Source: JALYNX01 sp044867525 (lineage in GTDB: Bacteria > Actinomycetota > Acidimicrobiia > Spongiisociales > ZC4RG35). Taken from it: 64,000 nt of DNA. Made by a program: the position numbers and the translations under genes. Every line of letters starts with the position of its first letter. Position 1 is the stretch's first letter. This document shows, piece by piece, positions 42,708 through 51,254 of this stretch. The notes beneath the pieces were generated by a model. It was given only the letters and a program-made list of their open reading frames with translations, was not told the origin of the DNA and did not search any database. The DNA is taken from NCBI GenBank assembly GCA_044867525.1, contig JBIOVB010000118.1:52557-116556 (forward strand), in the 5' to 3' direction.

Positions 42708-43790
42708 TCACCAGGGTCTTTCGGCGTGCTCCTCGGTCATCGGTTCCGGCAATTCGAAGGTCTCCGGCGTCCTCACCAGGTCGTTCAGATGATCGATCAT
42801 TTGCCGGAGCCGGCCGAACTGGCGCCTGTCGAAAACAAAGGAGATCCGATCCATGTCCAGCGCATCTCGGTCATCGACCTCGGCGGGGGTTGGCTCCGCG
42901 CTCTCGATCTCACCCTCCACCAAGATGTCGCCGAAATCCCGGTTCAGGACCTTCAACTCCGCCTGGTTCGGGCCTCGCACCAGGCGCAGGATGAGCTTGC
43001 CCCCCGCATACCGTTGCGAGTGGTAGTTGGCGTAGAAATGCCAGATGTGCTCGCATGCCTCGACGGGGTCGGTTGTGTAGTGGAAGAGGGCCTCGTCGGG
43101 CTCGGAGATCAATCCCCGTTTCAACTGCTCGTTCTCGATGAAGCCCATCAGTGGCTCCCAATACCCTGTGTTTGGAGCCTCGAGAAGCACGATCGGATGG
43201 ACATCGCTCTTCCCGGTCTGGATCAGTGTGAGCAGCTCGAAGGTCTCGTCGAGTGTGCCCCAACCACCGGGGAGGATGGCGAAGGCATGGGACTCTTTGA
43301 CGAAGGCCAGCTTCCTGGTGAAGAAATACTTGAAGTTGACGGTGCGCGCCTCATCGAGATAGCGGTTGCCCATGGCTTCAAAGGGGAGGCGAATGCTGAC
43401 CCCGAAGGAGTTCTCCATTCCGGCGCCCCTGGTCCCCGCCTCCATGATCCCGGGCCCGGCCCCGGTGATGACGCCCCAACCCCGGGTCACGATCCGCGAA
43501 GCGAAGTCCTCGGCGATCCGGTAGTTGGGATCGACCTCGGTGATCCGCGCCGAGCCGTAGATCGTCACCTTGGGCTCGCGGTGCCTGGAGAACACCAGAT
43601 TGGAGTACCGCATCTCCTTGAGGGCGGTGTTCATCATCTTCAGGTCGGCCCGACTCGCCGAATCGCGGTGCAGCTTGAGGACCGTGGTCAACAACTCCGC
43701 GATCAGGTCCTGGTTCTGATTGTCGGAGACCGCAGCAACCAGCTCCCGGACCCGGGCGTCTAGCTCGGGGTTGCCCAGGTCATAGGCCAT
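42708..43790 (-). CDS. LOG family protein (TIGR00730-type nucleotide phosphoribohydrolase fold)
   Basis: 360 residues with the Rossmann-like LOG core: VTIYGSARI, GVITGAGPGIMEAGTRGA, and the catalytic motif PGGWGTLDETFELLTLIQTG. A C-terminal extension of about 100 residues (HYTTDPVEACEHIWHFYANYHSQR...) is longer than in the plant-type cytokinin enzymes and typical of bacterial long forms. The core cleaves nucleoside 5-prime-monophosphates to free base. The true bacterial substrate is not certain. Confidence 0.88.
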   Translation of the reverse strand: MAYDLGNPELDARVRELVAAVSDNQNQDLIAELLTTVLKLHRDSASRADLKMMNTALKEMRYSNLVFSRHREPKVTIYGSARITEVDPNYRIAEDFASRIVTRGWGVITGAGPGIMEAGTRGAGMENSFGVSIRLPFEAMGNRYLDEARTVNFKYFFTRKLAFVKESHAFAILPGGWGTLDETFELLTLIQTGKSDVHPIVLLEAPNTGYWEPLMGFIENEQLKRGLISEPDEALFHYTTDPVEACEHIWHFYANYHSQRYAGGKLILRLVRGPNQAELKVLNRDFGDILVEGEIESAEPTPAEVDDRDALDMDRISFVFDRRQFGRLRQMIDHLNDLVRTPETFELPEPMTEEHAERPW

Positions 43791-43819
43791 GACGGGACGT
43801 TATACGGGGTTTGGTCGTG

Positions 43820-44809
43820 TCAGAAGGGCTTGGCGGTCGGGCCCTTCCTCACCACCGCGTTCCACACCGTCTCGTAGTGGTCACGGTCGAAGAGGTCGAC
43901 ATGGGGGAGCACGAACTCTTCCCAGGTCGTGCGCAGGGGGTCGGACCGGTCGCTGTAGACGATGAGCCCCATGGGGATGCGGTCCAGGACCGAGCGCAGG
44001 GAGAGCGGGGTCTCGACGCGGACACCGCTGTCCTGGGCCTCGAAGGAGGCGTTGACCTCCACCGCGAGCCGGGAGATCGCCTCCACGTACTCCGGTTTGA
44101 GCCCCGGATAGCGTCGGGTCAGCATGCTCTCCACCTGGTCCGAGCCCGGGAAGCTCTTCTCCCAGATCACCCAGCGGTCGGCGAAGGCCTTGTTCAAGGT
44201 CTGGGTGCCCGCGTAATCCCTGAGGTCTGTGGGGTTCATGGTTCCGAAGACCCGGACGTCGGGGCGGAGTGCGACTGTCTCACCATTCGGGAGGTCGAGG
44301 GCTGAATAGCGGTCGAGGAGGCCGTGCAGTGCGAACAGGGTCTCGGCCCCAGCCGCGTTCAACTCGGAGAGATTGAGAAGGGATGGGCCACGCAAGGCCC
44401 TGGTGATGTCACCGTCCTCCCAGCGGCTCTCGGTCCCACCCTTGCCGTCGCCGTGGAGTCGGGTCGACCCGATCAGTGTCACGTCTCGCACTTCACCCGT
44501 GAGTGGGATCCGGAAATAAGGGAGGCCGAGAGCGGCGGCGAACTGCTCGATGTCATGGTCCTTGCCGGTGCCCATGTGGCCGCGGACCGCCACATGCAGG
44601 GGTACCAGGCCCGGGGCGTCCGAGCGCCGCGCGGCCTCGATCTGAGCAAAGCGGTAGAGCATGCCGAGGTCGACGTAGTAGGGGTCGGCCTCGGGGATCT
44701 TTCGGATTCGAAGCCCGGCGTCTTCGATGTCTTTGGTGACCTCGAAGCGCTCCAGCTCGATGGTCGGGCCCTCGCCACTGGGGTCGACGAAGGTTGCTGT
44801 CTCAGGCAA
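43820..44809 (-). CDS. MoxR/CobS-like AAA ATPase with altered Walker motifs
   Basis: 329 residues. An AAA+ core similar to CobS/CbbQ-type MoxR ATPases: GHMGTGKDHDIEQFAAALGLPYFRIPL, VFGTMNPTDLRDYAGTQTLNKAFADRWV and a C-terminal helical lid. In the Walker A loop the residue after the lysine (K83) is Asp84 where Ser/Thr is expected. In the Walker B strand (LLNLSELNAA) the usual Asp is Ser148, followed by Glu149. The two Mg-binding side chains appear exchanged. It overlaps the VWA gene by 8 bases, and the pair should work together, as MoxR and VWA proteins usually do. Confidence 0.88.
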   Translation of the reverse strand: MPETATFVDPSGEGPTIELERFEVTKDIEDAGLRIRKIPEADPYYVDLGMLYRFAQIEAARRSDAPGLVPLHVAVRGHMGTGKDHDIEQFAAALGLPYFRIPLTGEVRDVTLIGSTRLHGDGKGGTESRWEDGDITRALRGPSLLNLSELNAAGAETLFALHGLLDRYSALDLPNGETVALRPDVRVFGTMNPTDLRDYAGTQTLNKAFADRWVIWEKSFPGSDQVESMLTRRYPGLKPEYVEAISRLAVEVNASFEAQDSGVRVETPLSLRSVLDRIPMGLIVYSDRSDPLRTTWEEFVLPHVDLFDRDHYETVWNAVVRKGPTAKPF

Positions 44810-46892
44810 TCGATCTCTCCTGTCTCGAGTTGTATTCGGAAGCTCGTATCCACCAGGTGTCCATGCCCCACAGGGCGAGGCTGCGCCGGAGGGCGCTGCG
44901 GGTCCCGTCGATCATGGCCTGGGCCAAGCCCTCGGGTTGCCCCACCACCTCATGACGGCGGTAGGCCAGGTCGACCGTGTGATCCCCGATCCCGAGCCCG
45001 ATCACTGTGGTCCCACCGCCCTCGACTGCGGTCACCGACCGTGCCAGCGCTTCCACCGAGCCCCGGGTCATCCCGTCGGCGAGGACCATGAGCACCCGCA
45101 CCTGGGCGCCGAGTCGCGCCATCCGCTCCGCGGCGTGGATGACGTTGAACTCGTCGACATTGGCCGCCTTTTCGAAAAGCGATACTGGCGGCGAGTTTCG
45201 GGGGTCCCGCCTGGCGAGGGTCGCGGCCGCCCTGGGCTCGGCTGCCGTGTAGAAGAGGCCGGCCAGCGCCGGCTCCCCATCCCGCCAACGGCGCTCGAAG
45301 GGCTTGACGACGTAGTGGTTGACGGTGGAGATCAGGCGCTCTGCGGCTGCTCCATGGGTCTGCCTCAACCCGCCGGCGGCCCCAGTTCTCCTTCGCCGGT
45401 AGCTGTCCTCGGTGTCATCGGGCCGGGCCGCGAACCCACGGTTGAAGAGGGCGACCTCGAAGTCGATCTGGAGCTCGTCACAGAGGTGAGCCATGGTCCA
45501 CGCCCCGAGCAGCGCCGCCGGCATCGCCCAGGAGGAGCGGGCGCCGGGCTCGCGCCTGGGGCTGAGCATGGAAGCCGATGCGTCGACCAGCAGGGAGACC
45601 GCATAGGTGCGGCGGACCCGCGCTGCCCTCCGCTCGTACACGCGCTGGTAGAGCCCGGCCCCGATGAAAAGGGCGGAGTGCGGGGACACGTCACCCTGGT
45701 CGAAACCGGAGCGCAACCCGCGCCGCTGATTGGCGACGAAGAGCGGGAACAGCTCACCGGAGACCCGCCGCTGCGCCACCCCCCAGCGACGCGATGCATG
45801 GCGAAGCGCCTCCACTCCCTCGCTCGAAAACCGGGCGAAAGAGGCGGGGATCGGGGTAACCAGCAGCTTGCCTCCCTGCCCCGTTGGGAGGTAGATGTCG
45901 GGCGCCTGGCTGACCCTGAGCAGCTGGTCGGTCGACTCGTCGTCGGCGATCTCGGAGGCGCCCTTCCGGTCGGACGCGCCGGAGCGGGCATCGGCGGACC
46001 GCTTCGTGTCCTGATACGACTCAGCGTCGGCGACGATCGGGGAAGTCATCCGAACCGCGTCCACCCCCTCCCGCGCTTTCTCGGCATCGGCCTCGGCCGC
46101 CAGCTGTTGCTTGGCGTACGTCGAATTGGCCTGGGCCTCGTTGATCAGGCCGTGCGCTCTGGCGATCGCCTCCAATTCCAGCGCGAGCTGCGCTACCTCC
46201 CAGGGATCGTCGGTCTTTGCTGCCCTTTCACAGTGCTCGGTGGCGTCGTCGAGGGCGAGAGCGGCGTGTGCTTCGAAGCGCTTTTCGAGCACTTCCCGAT
46301 CTACATAGTCGCCGGTGAGCAGGAAGCACCCGAGGACGAACTGGCTGAGTGCCCCCGATCGGCCGATCGCTTGTGCCAATGACGAGAGATAGAGGTCGGC
46401 GAGCACGGACCGTGCTCCCGGGTAGATCGAAAGGCCTTGTCTCTCCTGACGGGCGTCCTCCAGGGTGAAGAAGAGCACCTCGGCCACCGGGCGGTTGGTC
46501 CGCTCCAGGGCGGTGAGCAGGTCGACCGTCCCTTGCGGGAGCGGGTCTCCCTCGATCGGCCAGCCCTTGGGCAGCTCCCGGGCCTCGTCGAAGTTGGTCG
46601 AGACCAGGTGCATGACCTCATGCAGAGCCGATGCAATGGCCACCTCGTCCGGGGTCACCGGGGCATTGCGCAGGTAGGCCGCCTGGAAGATCCGGGGGTC
46701 GCAGACCACTTCATCGCTCGAGGCCGAGGACTCCGAGCCCAATCGGACCCGCAAATTCGGGTTCTTGGACAGGGAGCGGGCGAACCTGGTGACCGCCGGC
46801 GCGACCCGCTGATATCGGCTCACCACGGCCTCGATCGCCTGGTCCTCGGGGCGGATCAGGTCGGTGAGAAAGGTCTGTTCGCGTCCGCGCAT
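44802..46892 (-). CDS. VWA domain protein with N-terminal HExxH (CobT / VWA metallopeptidase-like)
   Basis: 696 residues. The N-terminal part contains HEVMH (H91, E92, H95) in VAIASALHEVMHLVSTNFDEA, a zincin-type motif. The middle is acidic and Ala-rich. The C-terminal VWA domain carries a MIDAS motif in LLVDASASM (DxSxS, near residue 430) and a later Asp in VLMVLADG. This layout resembles CobT-like and VWA metallopeptidase partners of MoxR ATPases, which insert metals or remodel complexes. Cobalt chelation is not indicated by the neighbours. It is the partner of the ATPase encoded immediately downstream. Confidence 0.85.
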   Translation of the reverse strand: MRGREQTFLTDLIRPEDQAIEAVVSRYQRVAPAVTRFARSLSKNPNLRVRLGSESSASSDEVVCDPRIFQAAYLRNAPVTPDEVAIASALHEVMHLVSTNFDEARELPKGWPIEGDPLPQGTVDLLTALERTNRPVAEVLFFTLEDARQERQGLSIYPGARSVLADLYLSSLAQAIGRSGALSQFVLGCFLLTGDYVDREVLEKRFEAHAALALDDATEHCERAAKTDDPWEVAQLALELEAIARAHGLINEAQANSTYAKQQLAAEADAEKAREGVDAVRMTSPIVADAESYQDTKRSADARSGASDRKGASEIADDESTDQLLRVSQAPDIYLPTGQGGKLLVTPIPASFARFSSEGVEALRHASRRWGVAQRRVSGELFPLFVANQRRGLRSGFDQGDVSPHSALFIGAGLYQRVYERRAARVRRTYAVSLLVDASASMLSPRREPGARSSWAMPAALLGAWTMAHLCDELQIDFEVALFNRGFAARPDDTEDSYRRRRTGAAGGLRQTHGAAAERLISTVNHYVVKPFERRWRDGEPALAGLFYTAAEPRAAATLARRDPRNSPPVSLFEKAANVDEFNVIHAAERMARLGAQVRVLMVLADGMTRGSVEALARSVTAVEGGGTTVIGLGIGDHTVDLAYRRHEVVGQPEGLAQAMIDGTRSALRRSLALWGMDTWWIRASEYNSRQERSIA

Positions 46893-46951
46893 AGCTGGTC
46901 ATTGTCTCATGGCTGTCAACTTCGTCCCGAGGCGGCCATACACTCCCGCCG

Positions 46952-48205
46952 GTGCATTACGACCTGACAACCCTCCCCAACGGGCTTCGTGTGATCACCG
47001 AGCCCATGCCCTCAGTCCGCTCCATCGCACTCGGGTGCTGGGTCGACACCGGCTCCCGCGACGAGCTCCCCAACGAACATGGCGCCTCTCATTTCCTCGA
47101 GCATCTCCTCTTCAAGGGCTCCGAGAGGCTTTCGGCGCGCCAGGTGTCCGAGATATTCGACTCCATCGGCGCCGAGTCCAATGCCTTCACCTCGAAGGAG
47201 AACACCTGTTACTGGACCCGGCTTCTCGACCAGGACCTGGAGACCGGGTTCGACGTCCTCTCCGAGATGATCCAGCGCCCTGCGTTCCGACAGAACGAGA
47301 TCGACGCCGAGCGCCAGGTGGTGATCGAGGAGATCAACATGAACGAGGACGACCCCGACGATGTGGCCTTCGAGAACTTCAGCATGGCTGCCTTTGCCGG
47401 CCACCCTCTGGAGGCCCCGGTGCTAGGGACCCGGGATTCGATCAGGGCCATGTCCCGCGATGACATCAACGGCTACTGGAAGCGCCGTTACGGGTCGGGG
47501 TCGCTCGTGGTGGCAGCGGCCGGCTCGGTGGAGCATCAGGCACTGGTCGACCTGGTGGCGTCGCAGTTCGGCGAATGGTCGGGGGAGGCTGTCGATCACG
47601 AGCACGGGCCCGTGGAGCCGGCGGCCGGGGTTTCCATCACCAGGCGGGACACCGAGCAAGCTCACGTGGTCTTGGGCGGGAAGGGGCTCAACCGCTCCGA
47701 TGAGCGTCGGTGGGCGTTCGAGGTCATGAATCACGTCATGGGGTCTGGGATGTCGTCCCGGCTGTTCCGCGAGGTCAGAGAGGAGAGGGGCCTCGCCTAT
47801 GCGGTCTACGGGTTCCGACTCGCCTACGCAGACGCGGGGGCATGGGGCGTCTACGTGGGAACCACACCGAGCCAGGCCGACACCGCGCTCAATGTGATCC
47901 GTGACGAGCTGGCGAAGGTGGTCGCCGAGGGGATCACGCCGGACGAGCTGGAGCGGGCCAAGGGGTCGATGCGCGGCGGTCTCGCCCTTTCACTTGAGGA
48001 CCCAAACAGCAGGATGGTGCGCCTCGGTCGGGACGAGCTCTCGGGGATGCCTCACCTGTCCGTCGACGAGCGTTTGCAGAAGCTGGAGGCGGTCACCCTC
48101 GATGACGTGCAGTCGATCGCCACGGACCTGTTCACCGGAGAGCGAGTGATCGGGGCCGTCGGCCCCTTCGACGAGTCGGACCTCGCTCCGTATCTCGCTG
48201 CCTAA
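46952..48205 (+). CDS. M16 family zinc peptidase
   Basis: 417 residues. The inverted zinc motif HxxEH is HFLEH (H47, E50, H51), with the downstream acidic ligand in VIEEINMNEDD. The second half contains the inactive-domain block SRLFREVREERGLAYAVYGF. It is a single-chain M16B-type processing peptidase-like protein, commonly near pnp/rnj/dapA genes in actinobacteria. The GTG at 46952 lies 7 bases after a TACACT hexamer, so the mRNA may be leaderless. Confidence 0.93.
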   Translation: MHYDLTTLPNGLRVITEPMPSVRSIALGCWVDTGSRDELPNEHGASHFLEHLLFKGSERLSARQVSEIFDSIGAESNAFTSKENTCYWTRLLDQDLETGFDVLSEMIQRPAFRQNEIDAERQVVIEEINMNEDDPDDVAFENFSMAAFAGHPLEAPVLGTRDSIRAMSRDDINGYWKRRYGSGSLVVAAAGSVEHQALVDLVASQFGEWSGEAVDHEHGPVEPAAGVSITRRDTEQAHVVLGGKGLNRSDERRWAFEVMNHVMGSGMSSRLFREVREERGLAYAVYGFRLAYADAGAWGVYVGTTPSQADTALNVIRDELAKVVAEGITPDELERAKGSMRGGLALSLEDPNSRMVRLGRDELSGMPHLSVDERLQKLEAVTLDDVQSIATDLFTGERVIGAVGPFDESDLAPYLAA

Positions 48206-48552
48206 CCGGCGGTATCGAAGGTCAGGGTCATCGGCTTCTCGCCGAAGTGGATGATTCCTGCGTCAGCGCCGTTTTCGAGTCGCTCCATCATCAATGCGCC
48301 TCCCAGGTCATTGTCCCCGTTCGACGAGGGCCATCCCTGGACCGCGTAGCCGGTCACCGTTCCGGAGAGGGCGGTCCAGAGGAGAGATTCGTTGCCCTGG
48401 ATCAACTCGATCACGTCGGCGGCCCTGCCGGTGGGTCGGAGATCTGCACCCGGTCGCGGTGCCTGGAACACGGCGCCGGCAGTCATCGCTACTGCTGTGA
48501 GGGCCGCGGCGATGACGAGGAGGGTGGACCTGGCGGCCGACACGGTCTGCAT
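48202..48552 (-). CDS. Small secreted or membrane-anchored protein of unknown function
   Basis: 116 residues. An N-terminal hydrophobic helix (TLLVIAAALTAVAMTAGAVF) is followed by a soluble domain (DVIELIQGNESLLWTALSGTVTGYAVQGWPSS, LTFDTAG). I recognise no family. Its TAG stop overlaps the TAA of the convergent M16 gene. Likely an exported protein. Confidence 0.6.
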   Translation of the reverse strand: MQTVSAARSTLLVIAAALTAVAMTAGAVFQAPRPGADLRPTGRAADVIELIQGNESLLWTALSGTVTGYAVQGWPSSNGDNDLGGALMMERLENGADAGIIHFGEKPMTLTFDTAG

Positions 48553-48584
48553 GGTCGCATCAAGGTAGGAAATCCCCGGTATTT

Positions 48585-48959
48585 CTAAACGGCCAATTCC
48601 ACTACCTGCGAAAGGACTAGTCCGAGAGCCAGTGCCAGCAGGACAAGGGTCAGGGCGATTCCCAGGGGACGTCGATCCCTGCGGTCGGCCCACCGGGCCA
48701 CCGCGAAGCCAAGGACGACCCAGAGCATGACGTCGAGGGGCCAGGCCACGACCACGGTCTCTGTGAAAACGCCGAAAACCGCCGAAACCGGTCCTCCCGC
48801 ATAGAGCAGAGTCAGGCCGACCGTCTCGCACACGCCGCTGCACGTCTCACGATTGATGAGGGTCAGGCCCACGGCGAACATCACGATGCCGAACCCGAGG
48901 AGGAAGCCGGTCGTGATCGCGGCGTCGCGACACCCTGGTGGCTGGCTGGCGGTTGGCAA
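48585..48959 (-). CDS. Hypothetical small membrane protein
   Basis: 124 residues with about three or four hydrophobic helices (TTGFLLGFGIVMFAVGLTL, VGLTLLYAGGPVSAVFGVF, LDVMLWVVLGFAVARW, TLVLLALALGLVLSQV). Two cysteines sit in the loop ETCSGVCETVG. No family is recognised. The same strand continues to the small exported gene downstream after a 32-base gap. Confidence 0.55.
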   Translation of the reverse strand: MPTASQPPGCRDAAITTGFLLGFGIVMFAVGLTLINRETCSGVCETVGLTLLYAGGPVSAVFGVFTETVVVAWPLDVMLWVVLGFAVARWADRRDRRPLGIALTLVLLALALGLVLSQVVELAV

Positions 48960-49034
48960 GAGGGCGGCGATGGTAAGCGGGGCCTGGAGCCATCCGATCC
49001 GATAGCGTGAGCCCGCACCACCAGAGGAGGAGCG

Positions 49035-49493
49035 TTGGACCTACGAGAAATATTGCTGGTCCTGCACATCGCCGGAGCGGCCACCTGGTTCGGGGCCAAC
49101 ATCGTCCAGGCGGTGGCTCCCCGCAGGGCGATCCAGCAGGGAAACGTGGTTGCCGCGGGCTGGTACCGACTTGCGGCCGGTCTCTCCCGGAGCCTGTACA
49201 TGCCGGCTGCGATCGTGATCGTGGCCACCGGGATCGCCCTGGTGTTGGATAGCGACGGCGCCTACGGATTCGGAAGCACCTTCGTCATCATCGGGTTCAC
49301 AGTGGTCGTGATCGGGGGATTGCTCGGCTCGTTCGTCTTCGACCCCGGCTCCAGGAAGGCCGCCGATGCCTTCGACGGCGGCGACGCCGCAGCAATCAAG
49401 TCGACCACCGGCCGACTCGCAGTCTTCGGCGTGGTCGATTCCCTCCTCATCCTGTTCACCATCACCGTCATGGTGCTCAAGTTGGGCGCCTGA
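49035..49493 (+). CDS. Small integral membrane protein (DUF2269-like)
   Basis: 152 residues, about four membrane helices. It opens LREILLVLHIAGAATWFGANIVQAV, the His/Trp helix seen in DUF2269 and related families. Remaining helices are YMPAAIVIVATGIALVL, FVIIGFTVVVIGGLLGSFVF and VFGVVDSLLILFTITVMVLKL. The TTG start at 49035 has a GGAGGAG ribosome site about 4 bases upstream. Function unknown. Confidence 0.65.
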   Translation: MDLREILLVLHIAGAATWFGANIVQAVAPRRAIQQGNVVAAGWYRLAAGLSRSLYMPAAIVIVATGIALVLDSDGAYGFGSTFVIIGFTVVVIGGLLGSFVFDPGSRKAADAFDGGDAAAIKSTTGRLAVFGVVDSLLILFTITVMVLKLGA

Positions 49494-49498
49494 GCCGC

Positions 49499-51196
49499 CT
49501 ACTCGGCCCGCCCGGTGCGGACATCGGGCGCACCCATCCGGGCCGCGTCCGCCGTGCGATCGTCGGGCTGGCGCTGTGAGTCCAGCTCCGCCTCCACCCG
49601 CGCCAGGTAATGCTCCACCTCCCGCGCCGCCTGATTGGTGTCCCAACCCAGCGGCCCGGACATGAGACCCGCCACGATGGGCGCCGCGACCGCCCCCCGG
49701 TCCCGGGTTTCGATCGAGATACGGGTCCTCCTGGTCAGCACATCATCGAGGTGTAGCGCACCTTCATGGGTGACGGCATGGACCACTTCGGCTGCGATGT
49801 AGGGGACTTCCTGCACGACTCTCGATCCGAGAGCGGGATTCTGGGCCACCAGGCCCAACACGTCATGGACACCGGTGCCGTGCCGCCCCAGGAGGTGTGC
49901 CGTGGTCTCCTCGTCGAGGCCGAGTGACCGCCGGTCTTCCCACATCCCCTCATAACCGTCGGCACCGACCAACGGAAGGCTCTCGGTCTTCGAGGGCGTT
50001 CGGCTCAGGCCGAGGGCGGTGTCGATGGCATCCCGGGCCATGACCCGGTAGGTCGTGTACTTGCCGCCCGCGATCGTGATCAGTCCGGTCGCAGACTCGA
50101 TGATGGCGTGTTCTCGGGTCAGTTTGCTGGTCACGTCCGACTCGCCCGAAAGGAGAGGCCTGAGCCCCGCATAGACACCCACCACGTCTTCGTGCCCTAG
50201 AGGAGAGGTGAGCACCATGTTGACCTGGCGGAGCAGGTAGTCGATGTCCGTGCGACAAGCGGCGGGGTGAGCGCGCCTCAGCTCCCACGGCGTGTCGGTG
50301 GTCCCGATCAGCCAAAACCGGTGCCAGGGGATCACGAAGAGGACGCTGGCCTCGGTGCGCAGGATCAATCCGGTCTCCGAGCGGATCCGGTCGCGGGGGA
50401 CTACGAGATGGACTCCCTTGGAGGCTCGGACGTCCTGGCCATGGTCGCCGGCCATTGTCTGCAGATCATCGCTCCACACCCCTCCCGCTGCCATCACCCT
50501 CTCGGCACGGACCTGGAATTCGATCCCGGTCTCCAGGTCCCTGGCGCGAACTCCGACCACCCGTCCCTGCTCGGTCACCAGTCCCGTGGCCCGGGTGCTG
50601 GAGGCGACCGCGGCTCCCAGGGACGTTGCAGTCCTGGCCAGGGTCATCGTGTGCCTGGCGTCGTCGACAACGACGTCCCAATAGAGAACACCTCCTTTCA
50701 GGGATCCAGGATCGATCGCGGGTGCAATCTCCAAAGCTCCCTTGCGAGTGAGGTGGCGATGGCCAGGAAGGGGATTTCCCATGGCCGCGCCGAGCCGGTC
50801 GTATAGGTAAATGCCGGCGCCGACGTAGGCCCGTTCCCAGAGCCGGTGCCGGAGTGGGTAGAGAAAGGACACCGGCGTGCAGAGGTGGGGGCAGATCGTG
50901 GTGAACATGAGGTTGCGCTCGGCGAGCGCTTCCCTCACCAATCGGAAATTGCGATGCTCCAGATAGCGCAGTCCGCCGTGGAACAGCTTGCTGGAGCGAC
51001 TCGAAGTGCCCGACGCGTAGTCACGCTGCTCGATGAGAGCCACCGAGAGACCCCTGGAGGCGGCGTCGAGCGCGATCCCACACCCGGTGACCCCGCCACC
51101 GATCACCGCGATGTCGAAATGCCCACTGGCCATTCGGGCAAGCGCAGCTGCCCGCTGTGCCACGTTGAGCCTGGACGACAGATCGGGCCCGGTCAT
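49499..51196 (-). CDS. glpD: Glycerol-3-phosphate dehydrogenase (FAD-dependent)
   Basis: 565 residues. The FAD-binding start is DIAVIGGGVTGCGIALDAASRGLSVALIEQRDYASGTSSRSSKLFHGGLRYLE. A DAO fold with VMAAGGVWSDDLQTMAGDHG and a C-terminal GlpD helical domain (TTAHLLGRHG, TRRTRISIETRDRG) complete it. It oxidises glycerol-3-phosphate to dihydroxyacetone phosphate and feeds electrons to quinones at the membrane. I start at ATG 51196; an upstream in-frame ATG at 51250 would add 18 unlike residues. Confidence 0.93.
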   Translation of the reverse strand: MTGPDLSSRLNVAQRAAALARMASGHFDIAVIGGGVTGCGIALDAASRGLSVALIEQRDYASGTSSRSSKLFHGGLRYLEHRNFRLVREALAERNLMFTTICPHLCTPVSFLYPLRHRLWERAYVGAGIYLYDRLGAAMGNPLPGHRHLTRKGALEIAPAIDPGSLKGGVLYWDVVVDDARHTMTLARTATSLGAAVASSTRATGLVTEQGRVVGVRARDLETGIEFQVRAERVMAAGGVWSDDLQTMAGDHGQDVRASKGVHLVVPRDRIRSETGLILRTEASVLFVIPWHRFWLIGTTDTPWELRRAHPAACRTDIDYLLRQVNMVLTSPLGHEDVVGVYAGLRPLLSGESDVTSKLTREHAIIESATGLITIAGGKYTTYRVMARDAIDTALGLSRTPSKTESLPLVGADGYEGMWEDRRSLGLDEETTAHLLGRHGTGVHDVLGLVAQNPALGSRVVQEVPYIAAEVVHAVTHEGALHLDDVLTRRTRISIETRDRGAVAAPIVAGLMSGPLGWDTNQAAREVEHYLARVEAELDSQRQPDDRTADAARMGAPDVRTGRAE

Positions 51197-51254
51197 TGCC
51201 TGAGGTTTAGCCGCTCCGAGCCGGATGACTGGTGTCGGCAATACCATCACCAGG

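Noticed and set aside
43820..46892. Cobaltochelatase CobS/CobT assignment
   Set aside because: Similarity to CobS/CobT is partial, the ATPase has altered Walker residues, and no cobalamin genes are adjacent, so I name only MoxR/VWA.
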